From contig NZ_KB849212.1 in assembly GCF_000368025.1 (NCBI RefSeq), positions 1,396,435-1,460,434 on the forward strand: 64,000 nt of DNA, read 5' to 3'. Each line of letters opens with the position of its first letter. The first letter of the stretch is position 1. The notes below the pieces were generated by a model, which was not told where the DNA came from, ran no database searches, and saw only the letters and a program-made list of their open reading frames with translations. The stretch is from Acinetobacter parvus DSM 16617 = CIP 108168 (GTDB lineage: Bacteria > Pseudomonadota > Gammaproteobacteria > Pseudomonadales > Moraxellaceae). Below, one piece after another: positions 37,293-44,849 of the stretch. Position numbers and translations under genes: made by a program.

Positions 37293-38516
37293 ATGAAATT
37301 TGATGATTTTGATACTACATTTGATGATTTTGGAACACCTGAAGAAACCACAAAAAATGTCATTGAAAAAAAAGAGTTTTTACCATGGCATAAACCAAGA
37401 AAACAGTGGATTCGCCACAAACAATGGTGGACTCAAATTGATGAGCATATTGTAAAAAAATTAAAACCTGGCATAGATACTATTAAGTATTTTGGATTAC
37501 CAGGTAATGATTTATTGGATATTCGTTTTTTTCAGCAAAAATTGCCATCACTTCAAAAAAAGATTTGTTTGTTTGGTTTGATTAACACTGAAATAGGTTG
37601 GTCATCTGCACAAACTCAACTTAGTAAAATTATGGATTTAGATGGAGTTGATAAAAGCTCTAAAGTTGAGCAACTAAATTTTGACTATCTTGAAAATACT
37701 TCATCCATTGCATTTGATAAGTTAATGGAGTTTGGCTGCTTCGATGTAGTAAATTTGGATTTTTGTGAAAATGTTATCCCTAATGCTACTGAGAACCGTT
37801 TAAAAGCTTTGCACAACTTTATGGAGTATCAATTTCAAAAAATTTCAGAAAACTGGGTACTATTTATCACTACAAGATCATCAAAGGACACTACAAATTC
37901 AGGACTCTATGAAGAACTAGTTGCCTGTATTGATGAGAATTTAAGTGAGGTAATTTATTTCCAAGAGTTTATTAGGGTTTTTTCCAGTATTCTTTTGAAT
38001 AATAATTCGATTGTTAGATCTGATTTAGAAAATCAAAAGCATATTAATATGCTTGTTGTTGGTTTAATGAATTGGCTTGTTAAAACTGCACACAACAGAC
38101 ATTTTAAAGTAAAATTGAGTAACGTAGTTCGTTACGATATTACTGGCGAGAACACTAATGATATGATGTCTATGTGTTTTGTCTTTACACGTGTCATGAA
38201 CTTTCCGAATGCTAATCCACCTCTTCCCACCAAAGCTGAACAAGCCAAGAATTCTTTAAATAAACTAGCCAATATTAGCAATTTAGATGACATAATGATC
38301 AGTGGTGGCATCAATTATTATGCCCAATTCGTTAAAGAACAAATCGATCTTTTAAAAGAGGCTGGTTATCACACTGATGATTATTTAAATCAGATATGTA
38401 CTAATGACTTGGCGAAACTACAAACAACTGCTGAGCAACTCAATAGTATTATGGAAGCAATAGAACAACCTCAACAGTTAATCTCAGCTGAAATCATGAG
38501 TAGTGATAATGCATAA
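37293..38516 (+). CDS. Unknown protein paired with the GHKL ATPase
   Basis: A 407-aa protein. The acidic N-terminus has a repeated FDDF motif (residues 3-13). A tryptophan/basic block follows: FLPWHKPRKQWIRHKQWW (29-46). A possible Rossmann-like core contains KYFGLPGNDLLDIRFF (65-80), KICLFGLINTE (90-100) and FDVVNLDFCEN (150-160), whose spacing recalls motifs I and IV of SAM methyltransferases, but no full signature is present. It recalls the PP_RS20740 family of uncharacterised proteins (low certainty, from memory). The C-terminal 90 residues are helical. ATG 37293 follows GAGAG; the frame opens earlier at TTG 37278. It is cotranscribed with the ATPase. Confidence 0.7.
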   Translation: MKFDDFDTTFDDFGTPEETTKNVIEKKEFLPWHKPRKQWIRHKQWWTQIDEHIVKKLKPGIDTIKYFGLPGNDLLDIRFFQQKLPSLQKKICLFGLINTEIGWSSAQTQLSKIMDLDGVDKSSKVEQLNFDYLENTSSIAFDKLMEFGCFDVVNLDFCENVIPNATENRLKALHNFMEYQFQKISENWVLFITTRSSKDTTNSGLYEELVACIDENLSEVIYFQEFIRVFSSILLNNNSIVRSDLENQKHINMLVVGLMNWLVKTAHNRHFKVKLSNVVRYDITGENTNDMMSMCFVFTRVMNFPNANPPLPTKAEQAKNSLNKLANISNLDDIMISGGINYYAQFVKEQIDLLKEAGYHTDDYLNQICTNDLAKLQTTAEQLNSIMEAIEQPQQLISAEIMSSDNA

Positions 38517-38578
38517 TATTCCTGGACTTCTTCAACCTTGTCCTTTAAATTACTTATGTTTGGTTATGAAGTAAAGTT

Positions 38579-40006
38579 ATGCACTTTATAGATTTATTTG
38601 CAGGTTGTGGCGGGCTTTCCTTAGGACTTCTTCAGGCAGGTCTTACAGGTACTTTTGCTATAGAAAAAAATCCAGATGCATTTAAATCTTTAAAATTCAA
38701 CTTGATTGATGGAACAAGTTCTAAACAATATCAGTGGAATCAACAAGATCTACCTATTCAACCTTATGACATACACAATCTTATATTAGAAAAATCTCAT
38801 CTTCTAGCAGAATTAGGTCGTACTAAATCTATTGATTTAATTGCTGGAGGCCCTCCTTGCCAAGGTTTCTCAACTGCTGGACGTAGAGATCCCAATGATC
38901 CAAGAAGTACACTAGTATATGATTATCTGAAAGTAGTTTCTTTAGTACGTCCTAAGATTATTTTAATGGAAAATGTTAAAGGAATAACATATAAAATTAA
39001 AGATCAACCAGCCACCGCTAATAGCATCAAAAGTAACTTAGCAGAACTGGGCTATCTGCCAATAACATTTATTGAAGATTCTTCTGTATGGGGAGTCCCT
39101 CAACATCGGATTCGATTCATATTATTTGGTATTAATATTGAAGAGATAATTGGAGTCAATCCATCTTTATCTAAAAAACAAATATTAGAGTTCAGTAAAA
39201 AAGTAACTCCCTTATTTGAAGAGAAATTTAATCTATTTGCTAAAAACTTTAAAGCTAATAAAAATTTGCCGATCAAAGTTTCTGCTCAAGAAGCTATTGC
39301 TGATTTAAAAACGTTAAGCAAATATAACCGTGCTTATAAATTAAAAAATGTCACTGATATTCCAAGTGATAGGTTCTTACAAATATCTAGTACGCATTGT
39401 CCTCAAAATTTAAATAGAAGTTATATTGATTTAATGAGAAAAGGTCTTAGTCAAGATTTTTTACCTACTGGTCTGAGATTAGCCAACCATACCCCGATAA
39501 TAAAAGCAAAATTTAAACGAATTTTAAAAGACCTAAATAGCCCTTATTTATCTGAAAAATATAAATTAAGAAGAATGAGGACTTTACCAAAAGATTATGT
39601 ATTAGATACTTTCAATACAAAAAAACAGATTACTAAAGTTTTAGATGCATCGGAATGCGCTCCCACCATCACAACTTTGCCAGATGATTTATTACACTAT
39701 GATGAACCACGTATCTTAACTGTCCGAGAATGCGCTCGTTTGCAATCCTTTCCTGATTGGTTCGAATTTCATGGTCCTTATACAACTGGTGGGGATAGAA
39801 GAAAAGTAAGTTGCCCTAAATACACTCAAGTCGGCAATGCGATTCCCCCATTAATGGCAGAGGGTATAGGGTTATTTTTATTAAATGAATTTAATAATAT
39901 TTGTCATGAGCTAAAACTAGAATTACTTAATTATCAGAAAGAAATAATTAAAAATCAAGGTAGTAATTTAGATGGTAAAGTTTCTAAAGCACTTGCCAAT
40001 TCGTAA
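38579..40006 (+). CDS. DNA (cytosine-5-)-methyltransferase
   Basis: A 475-aa m5C methyltransferase with all main motifs in order. These are I (DLFAGCGGLSLG, residues 4-15), IV (GGPPCQGFSTAGRRDPNDPRS near 94, with the catalytic cysteine), VI (MENVKGI), VIII (QHRIRFILFG), IX (RECARLQSFPDWFEF near 382) and X (QVGNAIPPLMAEG). A target-recognition region lies between VIII and IX. The DNA sequence methylated cannot be told. It probably protects host DNA or marks self. It lies 62 bp after the unknown gene. Its last 52 bp overlap the convergent XRE gene. No partner restriction enzyme is recognisable beside it. Confidence 0.93.
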   Translation: MHFIDLFAGCGGLSLGLLQAGLTGTFAIEKNPDAFKSLKFNLIDGTSSKQYQWNQQDLPIQPYDIHNLILEKSHLLAELGRTKSIDLIAGGPPCQGFSTAGRRDPNDPRSTLVYDYLKVVSLVRPKIILMENVKGITYKIKDQPATANSIKSNLAELGYLPITFIEDSSVWGVPQHRIRFILFGINIEEIIGVNPSLSKKQILEFSKKVTPLFEEKFNLFAKNFKANKNLPIKVSAQEAIADLKTLSKYNRAYKLKNVTDIPSDRFLQISSTHCPQNLNRSYIDLMRKGLSQDFLPTGLRLANHTPIIKAKFKRILKDLNSPYLSEKYKLRRMRTLPKDYVLDTFNTKKQITKVLDASECAPTITTLPDDLLHYDEPRILTVRECARLQSFPDWFEFHGPYTTGGDRRKVSCPKYTQVGNAIPPLMAEGIGLFLLNEFNNICHELKLELLNYQKEIIKNQGSNLDGKVSKALANS

Positions 40007-40167
40007 ATTTTTTCCAAAGTGGGATTAACCTCACCTCTTTCAATCCGTCCCAAATAGCTTCGATCCATATTACAGAGCAATGCCAATTGTTCTTGTGACA
40101 TGTTTTTTTCTTTTCTGTATTTGCGAACCAATTGGCCAAATTGAATAGTAAGTTCTGACATAAACAT
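39955..40167 (-). CDS. XRE-family regulator (controller-protein type)
   Basis: A 70-aa single-domain helix-turn-helix protein: FGQLVRKYRKEKNMSQEQLA, then NMDRSYLGRIERGEVNPT and LEKIYELASAL. Size and sequence resemble C (controller) proteins of restriction-modification systems, which time expression of the toxic nuclease. The start is either ATG 40167 or ATG 40161; neither has a Shine-Dalgarno sequence. The gene overlaps the end of the methyltransferase gene by 52 bp on the other strand, so transcription of one could interfere with the other. It is divergent from the 160-aa gene across a 10-bp inverted repeat that it probably binds. Confidence 0.88.
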   Translation of the reverse strand: MFMSELTIQFGQLVRKYRKEKNMSQEQLALLCNMDRSYLGRIERGEVNPTLEKIYELASALETLPSKLLP

Positions 40168-40198
40168 TCAAATGCTTAAAAAACAGAACTATCACTAT

Positions 40199-40233
40199 TT
40201 GAGGATTATATATCCACGGATTATAATCCTCTT
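40199..40233. promoter_or_regulatory. Divergent promoter with perfect 10-bp inverted repeat (candidate XRE operator)
   Basis: GAGGATTATA (40201-40210) and TATAATCCTC (40222-40231) form a perfect inverted repeat with an 11-nt spacer. Both arms contain a -10 box. Plus strand: TTGAGG (40199-40204), 17 nt, TATAAT (40222-40227), for the 160-aa gene. Minus strand: TATAAT (40210-40205) with a weaker AAGAGG 17 nt upstream, for the regulator itself. An XRE dimer bound here would block both. Confidence 0.75.
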
Positions 40234-40256
40234 TTTAAGTTTTCTAGCCTTTCTCC

Positions 40257-40739
40257 ATGAAACAAATTGCTTCTCCTATCTTTCAATCTTTTCTAGAACT
40301 TCTTTCCCACAACCAAATTGATGGATGGACATCAAACAAAATTTGGAACAACTTGAATCTTTCAAAAGATGAAAAGGAACGAATCAACCAACAGCAACTT
40401 TATAGGCTTCTGAGAAAAATGGTACAACAAGGACACTTAGTTAAACATATTCATTCTGACAATCCAAGGCTTTCAACATTTGTTGAAACAGAAAGCATGT
40501 ATGAATTTAGAAAACAATTTGATTTAGCAATTGTTAAAACTGATTCAAAAAAACTTAATTTCAAGACTAATGAATTAAAAGAAAAGCAAAAGATTTATGA
40601 AAATCAAATCAAAGCTTCTGAACAAGCACTGATAGACTTTCCAGAACTAAAAACTGAAATATTAAGAAGAAAAAACCAATTACTTCAAAATATTGAAAAA
40701 CTGAAAGCTTACACCGACTTTCTAACATCATTGATATAA
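40257..40739 (+). CDS. Winged-helix plus coiled-coil protein, unknown
   Basis: A 160-aa protein that I do not recognise. Residues 5-80 look like a winged helix: IFQSFLELLSHNQIDGWTSN, then QQQLYRLLRKMVQQGHLVKHIHSDN with a wing-like turn. Residues 95-160 form a lysine- and glutamate-rich coiled coil (NFKTNELKEKQKIYENQIKAS and ILRRKNQLLQNIEKLK). It could bind DNA and oligomerise. Its promoter overlaps the XRE operator, so its expression is probably timed with the regulator. Nothing suggests a nuclease site. It is the last gene before the L end. Confidence 0.72.
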   Translation: MKQIASPIFQSFLELLSHNQIDGWTSNKIWNNLNLSKDEKERINQQQLYRLLRKMVQQGHLVKHIHSDNPRLSTFVETESMYEFRKQFDLAIVKTDSKKLNFKTNELKEKQKIYENQIKASEQALIDFPELKTEILRRKNQLLQNIEKLKAYTDFLTSLI

Positions 40740-40776
40740 TATGAAAATAAATAGAACGAGCCTAAACTTTCATTTC

Positions 40777-40925
40777 AGTATGAAACTTTATTACTCGATG
40801 AAAAGTAAAAATGGAAGAAATGATAAAGCTGAGTATGAAACTTTATTTTTTCTTCCATTCATTACGAAGTAGAAATATCAATAAGATAGGTTAGGATCAG
40901 TATGAAACTTTATTACTCTCGTACA
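40777..40925 (-). repeat. Transposon L end: three spaced TnsB-binding-like repeats
   Basis: AGTATGAAACTTTATTACT occurs at 40777-40795 and 40899-40917, and a variant ending TTTTT at 40832-40850. These are inverse copies of the R-end repeats, spaced 55 and 67 bp. The outermost is followed by CTCGTACA, the terminal sequence. Confidence 0.88.
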
Positions 40926-40942
40926 GTTCGCCTTTCTTCTAC
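40926..40942 (+). terminator. Second target duplication and right half of the split glmS terminator
   Basis: GTTCG (40926-40930) repeats 27458-27462. CCTTTCTTCTAC (40931-40942) is the arm complementary to 27447-27458. The region to 40990 holds no gene. Confidence 0.8.
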
Positions 40943-40990
40943 CCTTTACCATCATTTTCAACTATAAATTAAGAATTTAAAAAATTTATT

Positions 40991-41629
40991 TTATGCCACA
41001 TAACGACTATTTTTATGATTTAGCAAAATAATTGAATTCAGGATTACCGCACCTAAAATAGAAATTAAAACCAGTTTCCAGTCCACAAAAAACAGTGATG
41101 TTAATAAGATCGCCACATCAATTCCCATCTGTACCTTTCCAGCTGGAATCTTGAAATGTTCCTGCAAATACAGCGCAAGCAGGTTGATGCCACCCAGACT
41201 TGAACGATGCCGAAACAGGATCAGGAAACTTACCCCCATTAGCACATTGGCAAAAATCGTGGCATAGATTGGATTGACCTCTGACAACTGAAAGAAATGG
41301 GGAATGGTTTCTGTAAACCCAGCCAGTAATGCCACCGCGACAAAGGTTTTCACCACAAGGGCAATACCCATCTTTTTATAGGCAAAATAGTAAAATGGAA
41401 TGTTGATCAAGAAAAATAAGATGCCAAACTTGATGTCAGTGATGTAGTGAATCAACAACGACAATCCTGCCGTTCCACCTGTCATAATGCCTGCCTGCTG
41501 CAACAGGGTCATGGCAAACGATAAAATAAATGTTCCAATCAACATCGCCAGAGCGTCCTCCACTCTTGAGTGTTGGTCTACCACAGGCACGGCTGGGCTT
41601 AGCAAAGATACATGTTGATCAGTACTCAT
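40991..41629 (-). CDS. YitT family membrane protein
   Basis: A 212-aa protein with about five membrane spans and the YitT (DUF161) pattern: LQQAGIMTGGTAGLSLLIHYIT near residue 45, then FGILFFLINIPFYYFAYKKMG and FRHRSSLGGINLLALYLQE near 140. The molecular role is unknown. ATG 41629 is chosen for family length; the frame is open to TTG 41725 with an unlikely polar leader. It is the first chromosomal gene beyond the transposon. Confidence 0.82.
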   Translation of the reverse strand: MSTDQHVSLLSPAVPVVDQHSRVEDALAMLIGTFILSFAMTLLQQAGIMTGGTAGLSLLIHYITDIKFGILFFLINIPFYYFAYKKMGIALVVKTFVAVALLAGFTETIPHFFQLSEVNPIYATIFANVLMGVSFLILFRHRSSLGGINLLALYLQEHFKIPAGKVQMGIDVAILLTSLFFVDWKLVLISILGAVILNSIILLNHKNSRYVA

Positions 41630-41845
41630 AACGGTATAACTCAAGAAAGAAGACAACAGCAGGGAGAGCATCCTGAATGTGGATGCGGATTGATATATTT
41701 GATCATTTTTATAGTTTTTACGCAATTTATTATTATATTTTTATCATAAATGCAATTTATAATTAAAATAACACATTAAAATACAAAAAGTTTGCGCTGT
41801 GATAACGTTATCTTGACTGGCATTATAAGGGTAGCAAAGTATTTA

Positions 41846-42310
41846 TTATTTAATCGCAATGCCATTTTCCTTTAATTTTTCTAAAACAATAGATGTATTT
41901 AAATTACTGACTCCAAAGTTACTGGATGACAAAGTACCAATTAATTTCACCATTTCATCCAAACTCTTGACCGCAACTTTAAGTACAAAATCATAACTGC
42001 CTGTGAGTTTATGAATATCTTTAACTGCGGGCTCATGCAAAAGAAACTCAACAAAACGATCATGGGTTGCATCATTATAATTCTGCAATTTCACCTCAAT
42101 AATCCCCATAATCGGCGTTGGGTCAGCATCCAGGGCAATCTGCGCATAATAGCCTGTGATAATTTTCTTCTGTTCGAGGTTAATCCGACGGCGTGAACAC
42201 TGGGAAGTAGACAAGCCCACCAACTCAGCGAGTTGCTGATTGGCCAAACGTCCATTAAGCTGGAGGTGATGAATAATTTTGCGGTCAAAATTATCTATTT
42301 CTTCAGTCAT
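41846..42310 (-). CDS. Lrp/AsnC family transcriptional regulator
   Basis: A 154-aa regulator. The N-terminal HTH is IDNFDRKIIHHLQLNGRLANQQLAELVGLS, followed by SQCSRRRINLEQKKIITGY. The C-terminal RAM (ACT-like) domain has VKDIHKLTGSYDFVLKV and ends NTSIVLEKLKENG. Such proteins respond to amino acids. ATG 42310 is preferred because GAGGGTG lies just upstream; an upstream in-frame ATG at 42346 would add 12 residues. Confidence 0.88.
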   Translation of the reverse strand: MTEEIDNFDRKIIHHLQLNGRLANQQLAELVGLSTSQCSRRRINLEQKKIITGYYAQIALDADPTPIMGIIEVKLQNYNDATHDRFVEFLLHEPAVKDIHKLTGSYDFVLKVAVKSLDEMVKLIGTLSSSNFGVSNLNTSIVLEKLKENGIAIK

Positions 42311-42400
42311 AACACCCTCTATTACTATTCTAGTCCGCAAATACAATAAGGCATTTACTCGTGAACAAAAGTTTACGTTTTTAGCATGGCCGTCACAAGC

Positions 42401-43033
42401 CTAGGCAAGCAGGTTGGATGACTGTATCCGCTGAACCCCCTGCCCAGACATTTCCTGCCAGGCCTTTTGCAGTGAGCCATTCAAGTCAATCGCCTTACAG
42501 GCATCCTCAACCACATAGGTTTTAAAGCCAAAATGTACAGCATCCAAAGCCGTCCATGCCACACAGAAGTCCGTGGCAATTCCAACAATATAAACGGTAT
42601 CCACCTGATGTTCCTTTAAATAGCCATTGAGACCTGTGGGTGTCTTGCGATCAGCCTCCATAAAGGCGGAATAGCTATCAATATCTGGATGAAAGCCCTT
42701 ACGGATAATCAACTGCGCGGCTGGAATATTGAGGCTCGGATGAAATTCAGCATCATGGCTGCCCTGCACACAGTGTTTTGGCCATAGCACCTGCGTACCA
42801 TAAGCCAGTTCAACCGTTTCAAAGGGCACTTTATCCTTATGGTTTTCCGCAAAGGAAATATGCTGTTCAGGATGCCAGTCCTGTGTCAGCACAACCGTAT
42901 CGAACTGCTGCGCCAACTGATTAATCAATGGAATAATCTGGTCCGCATCGGCGACCGCCAGATTACCGCCAGGCGTAAAGCCATTTTGGACATCGACCAC
43001 GATCAATGCGCTATGTCTGGAATGTTTCTGCAT
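42401..43033 (-). CDS. pncA: Nicotinamidase
   Basis: A 210-aa isochorismatase-fold amidase turning nicotinamide into nicotinate, which PncB then uses. The catalytic triad is visible: D in ALIVVDVQNGFTPGG, K in LWPKHCVQGS near residue 107, and C in VGIATDFCVAWTALDA near 160. Metal ligands lie in DWHPEQHISF. ATG 43033 is chosen; TTG 43045 is an alternative. AAGG occurs about 12 nt upstream. Confidence 0.92.
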   Translation of the reverse strand: MQKHSRHSALIVVDVQNGFTPGGNLAVADADQIIPLINQLAQQFDTVVLTQDWHPEQHISFAENHKDKVPFETVELAYGTQVLWPKHCVQGSHDAEFHPSLNIPAAQLIIRKGFHPDIDSYSAFMEADRKTPTGLNGYLKEHQVDTVYIVGIATDFCVAWTALDAVHFGFKTYVVEDACKAIDLNGSLQKAWQEMSGQGVQRIQSSNLLA

Positions 43034-43301
43034 TTTATAATTCAACCTTAAGCTGCTGTTTTTACCTTACCCTGCTGCTGACTTTACCGCCACTGTTCTC
43101 TGAATTTTTATCGAGATGAATTAAAGTTTTCCACAGTTTGACTAAAGCATATTGTTCTTATGCGCTCGATCAGTCATAATTTGCATAATTGTCATTCAAC
43201 CAAGCTCATTGCTGAATGACCAATCAAAATACTGCAACCATCCATTATTTCGTTTTTTATTCACTTCAAATTCGGATGGGAAAATAGGATATTTTTTTAA
43301 A

Positions 43302-44195
43302 ATGACTCAGCTAGCACAGAATATTCAAGGCTCAATTGTCGCAATCGTTACCCCTATGTTTGAAGATGGTGGTGTGGATTGGAAGAGTCTTGAGAAGCTT
43401 GTTGAGTGGCACATCCAGCAAGGCACACATAGCATTGTCGCTGTCGGCACAACAGGCGAAGCCTCAACTTTGAGCATGGAAGAACATATCAAGGTCATTC
43501 AGGAAGTGATCCGTGTTGCCAATAAACGCATTCCGATCATTGCTGGAACAGGTGCGAATTCGACACGTGAAGCGATTGAACTGACTCAGGCAGCCAAAGA
43601 TGTTGGCGCTGATGCAGCGCTTTTGGTCACGCCTTACTATAATAAACCGACACAGGAAGGCTTATACCAGCACTATAAAGCCATTGCTGAAGCGGTTGAA
43701 ATTTCACAGATTCTTTACAATGTTCCAGGCCGTACTGGCGTGGACATGCAAAATGAGACAGTGATCCGCCTTGCTGATGTCAAGAACATCGTCGGCATTA
43801 AGGATGCAACGGGTGACATTCCTCGTGGCAAGGCACTCATTGACGGTCTAAATGGCAAGATCGCCGTTTATTCAGGTGATGACGCAACCGCATGGGAACT
43901 GATTCTGCTGGGTGCCAAAGGCAATATTTCCGTCACCGCAAATGTTGCACCTAAGCAAATGAGTGAAGTGTGTGAGGCCGCACTGGCGGGAGAACAGGCG
44001 AAAGCGCAAGACCTGAATCAGCAAATTGCAAATCTACACAATATTTTGTTTTGCGAATCAAACCCAATTCCTGTGAAATGGGCGTTGCATGAGATGGGCT
44101 ACATGGGTACAGGCATTCGCCTGCCTTTGACCCCGCTTGCGGAACAATATCGTGAACCTCTTCGCAATGGTTTAAAAGTTGCGGGAATTATCTAA
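43302..44195 (+). CDS. dapA: 4-hydroxy-tetrahydrodipicolinate synthase
   Basis: A 297-aa enzyme for the first committed step of lysine/diaminopimelate synthesis. GSIVAIVTPMFEDGGVD starts the barrel. GTTGEASTL lies near residue 45, YNVPGRTGVDM near 135, and the Schiff-base lysine in VGIKDATGD near 163. ATG 43302 fits the family start; the open frame to 43152 is not coding-like. It begins the dapA-bamC-purC cluster, an order also found in E. coli. Confidence 0.95.
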   Translation: MTQLAQNIQGSIVAIVTPMFEDGGVDWKSLEKLVEWHIQQGTHSIVAVGTTGEASTLSMEEHIKVIQEVIRVANKRIPIIAGTGANSTREAIELTQAAKDVGADAALLVTPYYNKPTQEGLYQHYKAIAEAVEISQILYNVPGRTGVDMQNETVIRLADVKNIVGIKDATGDIPRGKALIDGLNGKIAVYSGDDATAWELILLGAKGNISVTANVAPKQMSEVCEAALAGEQAKAQDLNQQIANLHNILFCESNPIPVKWALHEMGYMGTGIRLPLTPLAEQYREPLRNGLKVAGII

Positions 44196-44207
44196 TACGA
44201 GCAATTT

Positions 44208-44813
44208 ATGATGCAATTACGTCTTGGTGTTGTCCTGGTCATTTCAGCTTTAAGTTTGGCTGGTTGTGGTCGTTTTGCCCTGAATAACCATTCTCTGGAT
44301 TATAAAAAGGCGCAGGCACTTGAACCCCTCAAATTCCCTGACAATGCAACGGTCAGACCATTTACACCATTGTATCCAGCTCCTACGGTTGACGCGCTTG
44401 CCATCGAGCATGCGCCAAATTTTGTAAACAAGACGGGCAACCGTTATGCGCTTCCCCGTCCAGAGGCAATGCAGAGTTCAGGCAATCCTGCTGCAAGCAC
44501 AACTGCGACTTTAGGTCGTCCACAACTGGTGATGGATGGCAACAAGAATCCACTGCTTAAGGTAGATGGACCAACCGCAACCGCCTGGCAGTATACCTTT
44601 GCAACCTTGAGCAGCCTCAACTACAAGGTGGTTTCACAGGCGGAGAATGGTTATGAGGCAACCATCAAGGTAGGCGACCAGAACTACCTGCTCAAGCTCT
44701 CTGCCGTAGGCACAAGCAACACTGTTGCCCTGTTTAAACTTGACACCACCTTTGCAGACCAAGCCACGGCAACGGAAGTGTTAACCCAGATTTACCAAAA
44801 TTGGCCAGCCTAG
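44208..44813 (+). CDS. bamC: BamC-like outer-membrane assembly lipoprotein
   Basis: A 201-aa lipoprotein. The signal peptide ends LSALSLAGCGRF, with the lipobox cysteine near residue 20. The mature start has SLDYKKAQALEPLKFPDN, like the unstructured BamC N-terminus that binds BamD. A single C-terminal domain follows (ATAWQYTFATLSSLNYKVVSQAENGYEATIKV). It is much shorter than the two-domain E. coli BamC (344 aa). The dapA-bamC-purC order supports the call. Confidence 0.8.
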   Translation: MMQLRLGVVLVISALSLAGCGRFALNNHSLDYKKAQALEPLKFPDNATVRPFTPLYPAPTVDALAIEHAPNFVNKTGNRYALPRPEAMQSSGNPAASTTATLGRPQLVMDGNKNPLLKVDGPTATAWQYTFATLSSLNYKVVSQAENGYEATIKVGDQNYLLKLSAVGTSNTVALFKLDTTFADQATATEVLTQIYQNWPA

Positions 44814-44849
44814 TGATTGACTAGGCATTTTCTAAATAAAGGTTCCCCC

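Larger units (their letters stand above)
27463..40925 (+). mobile_element. Complete Tn7-like transposon in attTn7, with defence-type cargo
   Basis: The element is 13,463 bp. The ends are TGTATGAGAGTAATAAAG at the left and its near-inverse (TGTACGAGAG) at the right, with GTTCG duplicated outside. All five Tn7 genes tnsA-E are present, intact and in order, read away from glmS, as in Tn7. Three close tandem TnsB-site-like repeats mark the R end and three spaced ones the L end, again as in Tn7. The presence of tnsD and tnsE suggests both target pathways, glmS and conjugal or replicating DNA. The cargo occupies 35276-40739. It carries no integron or resistance genes, so it is not Tn7 itself. Confidence 0.95.

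Noticed and set aside
38579..40006. Orphan Dcm-type housekeeping methyltransferase
   Set aside because: It lies inside a transposon beside a GHKL ATPase and a controller-type regulator, which makes a cargo system more likely than an orphan enzyme.
27463..40925. CRISPR-associated (CAST) Tn7-like transposon
   Set aside because: No Cas genes or array. A full-length TnsD, a TnsE and the glmS site indicate classic Tn7 targeting.
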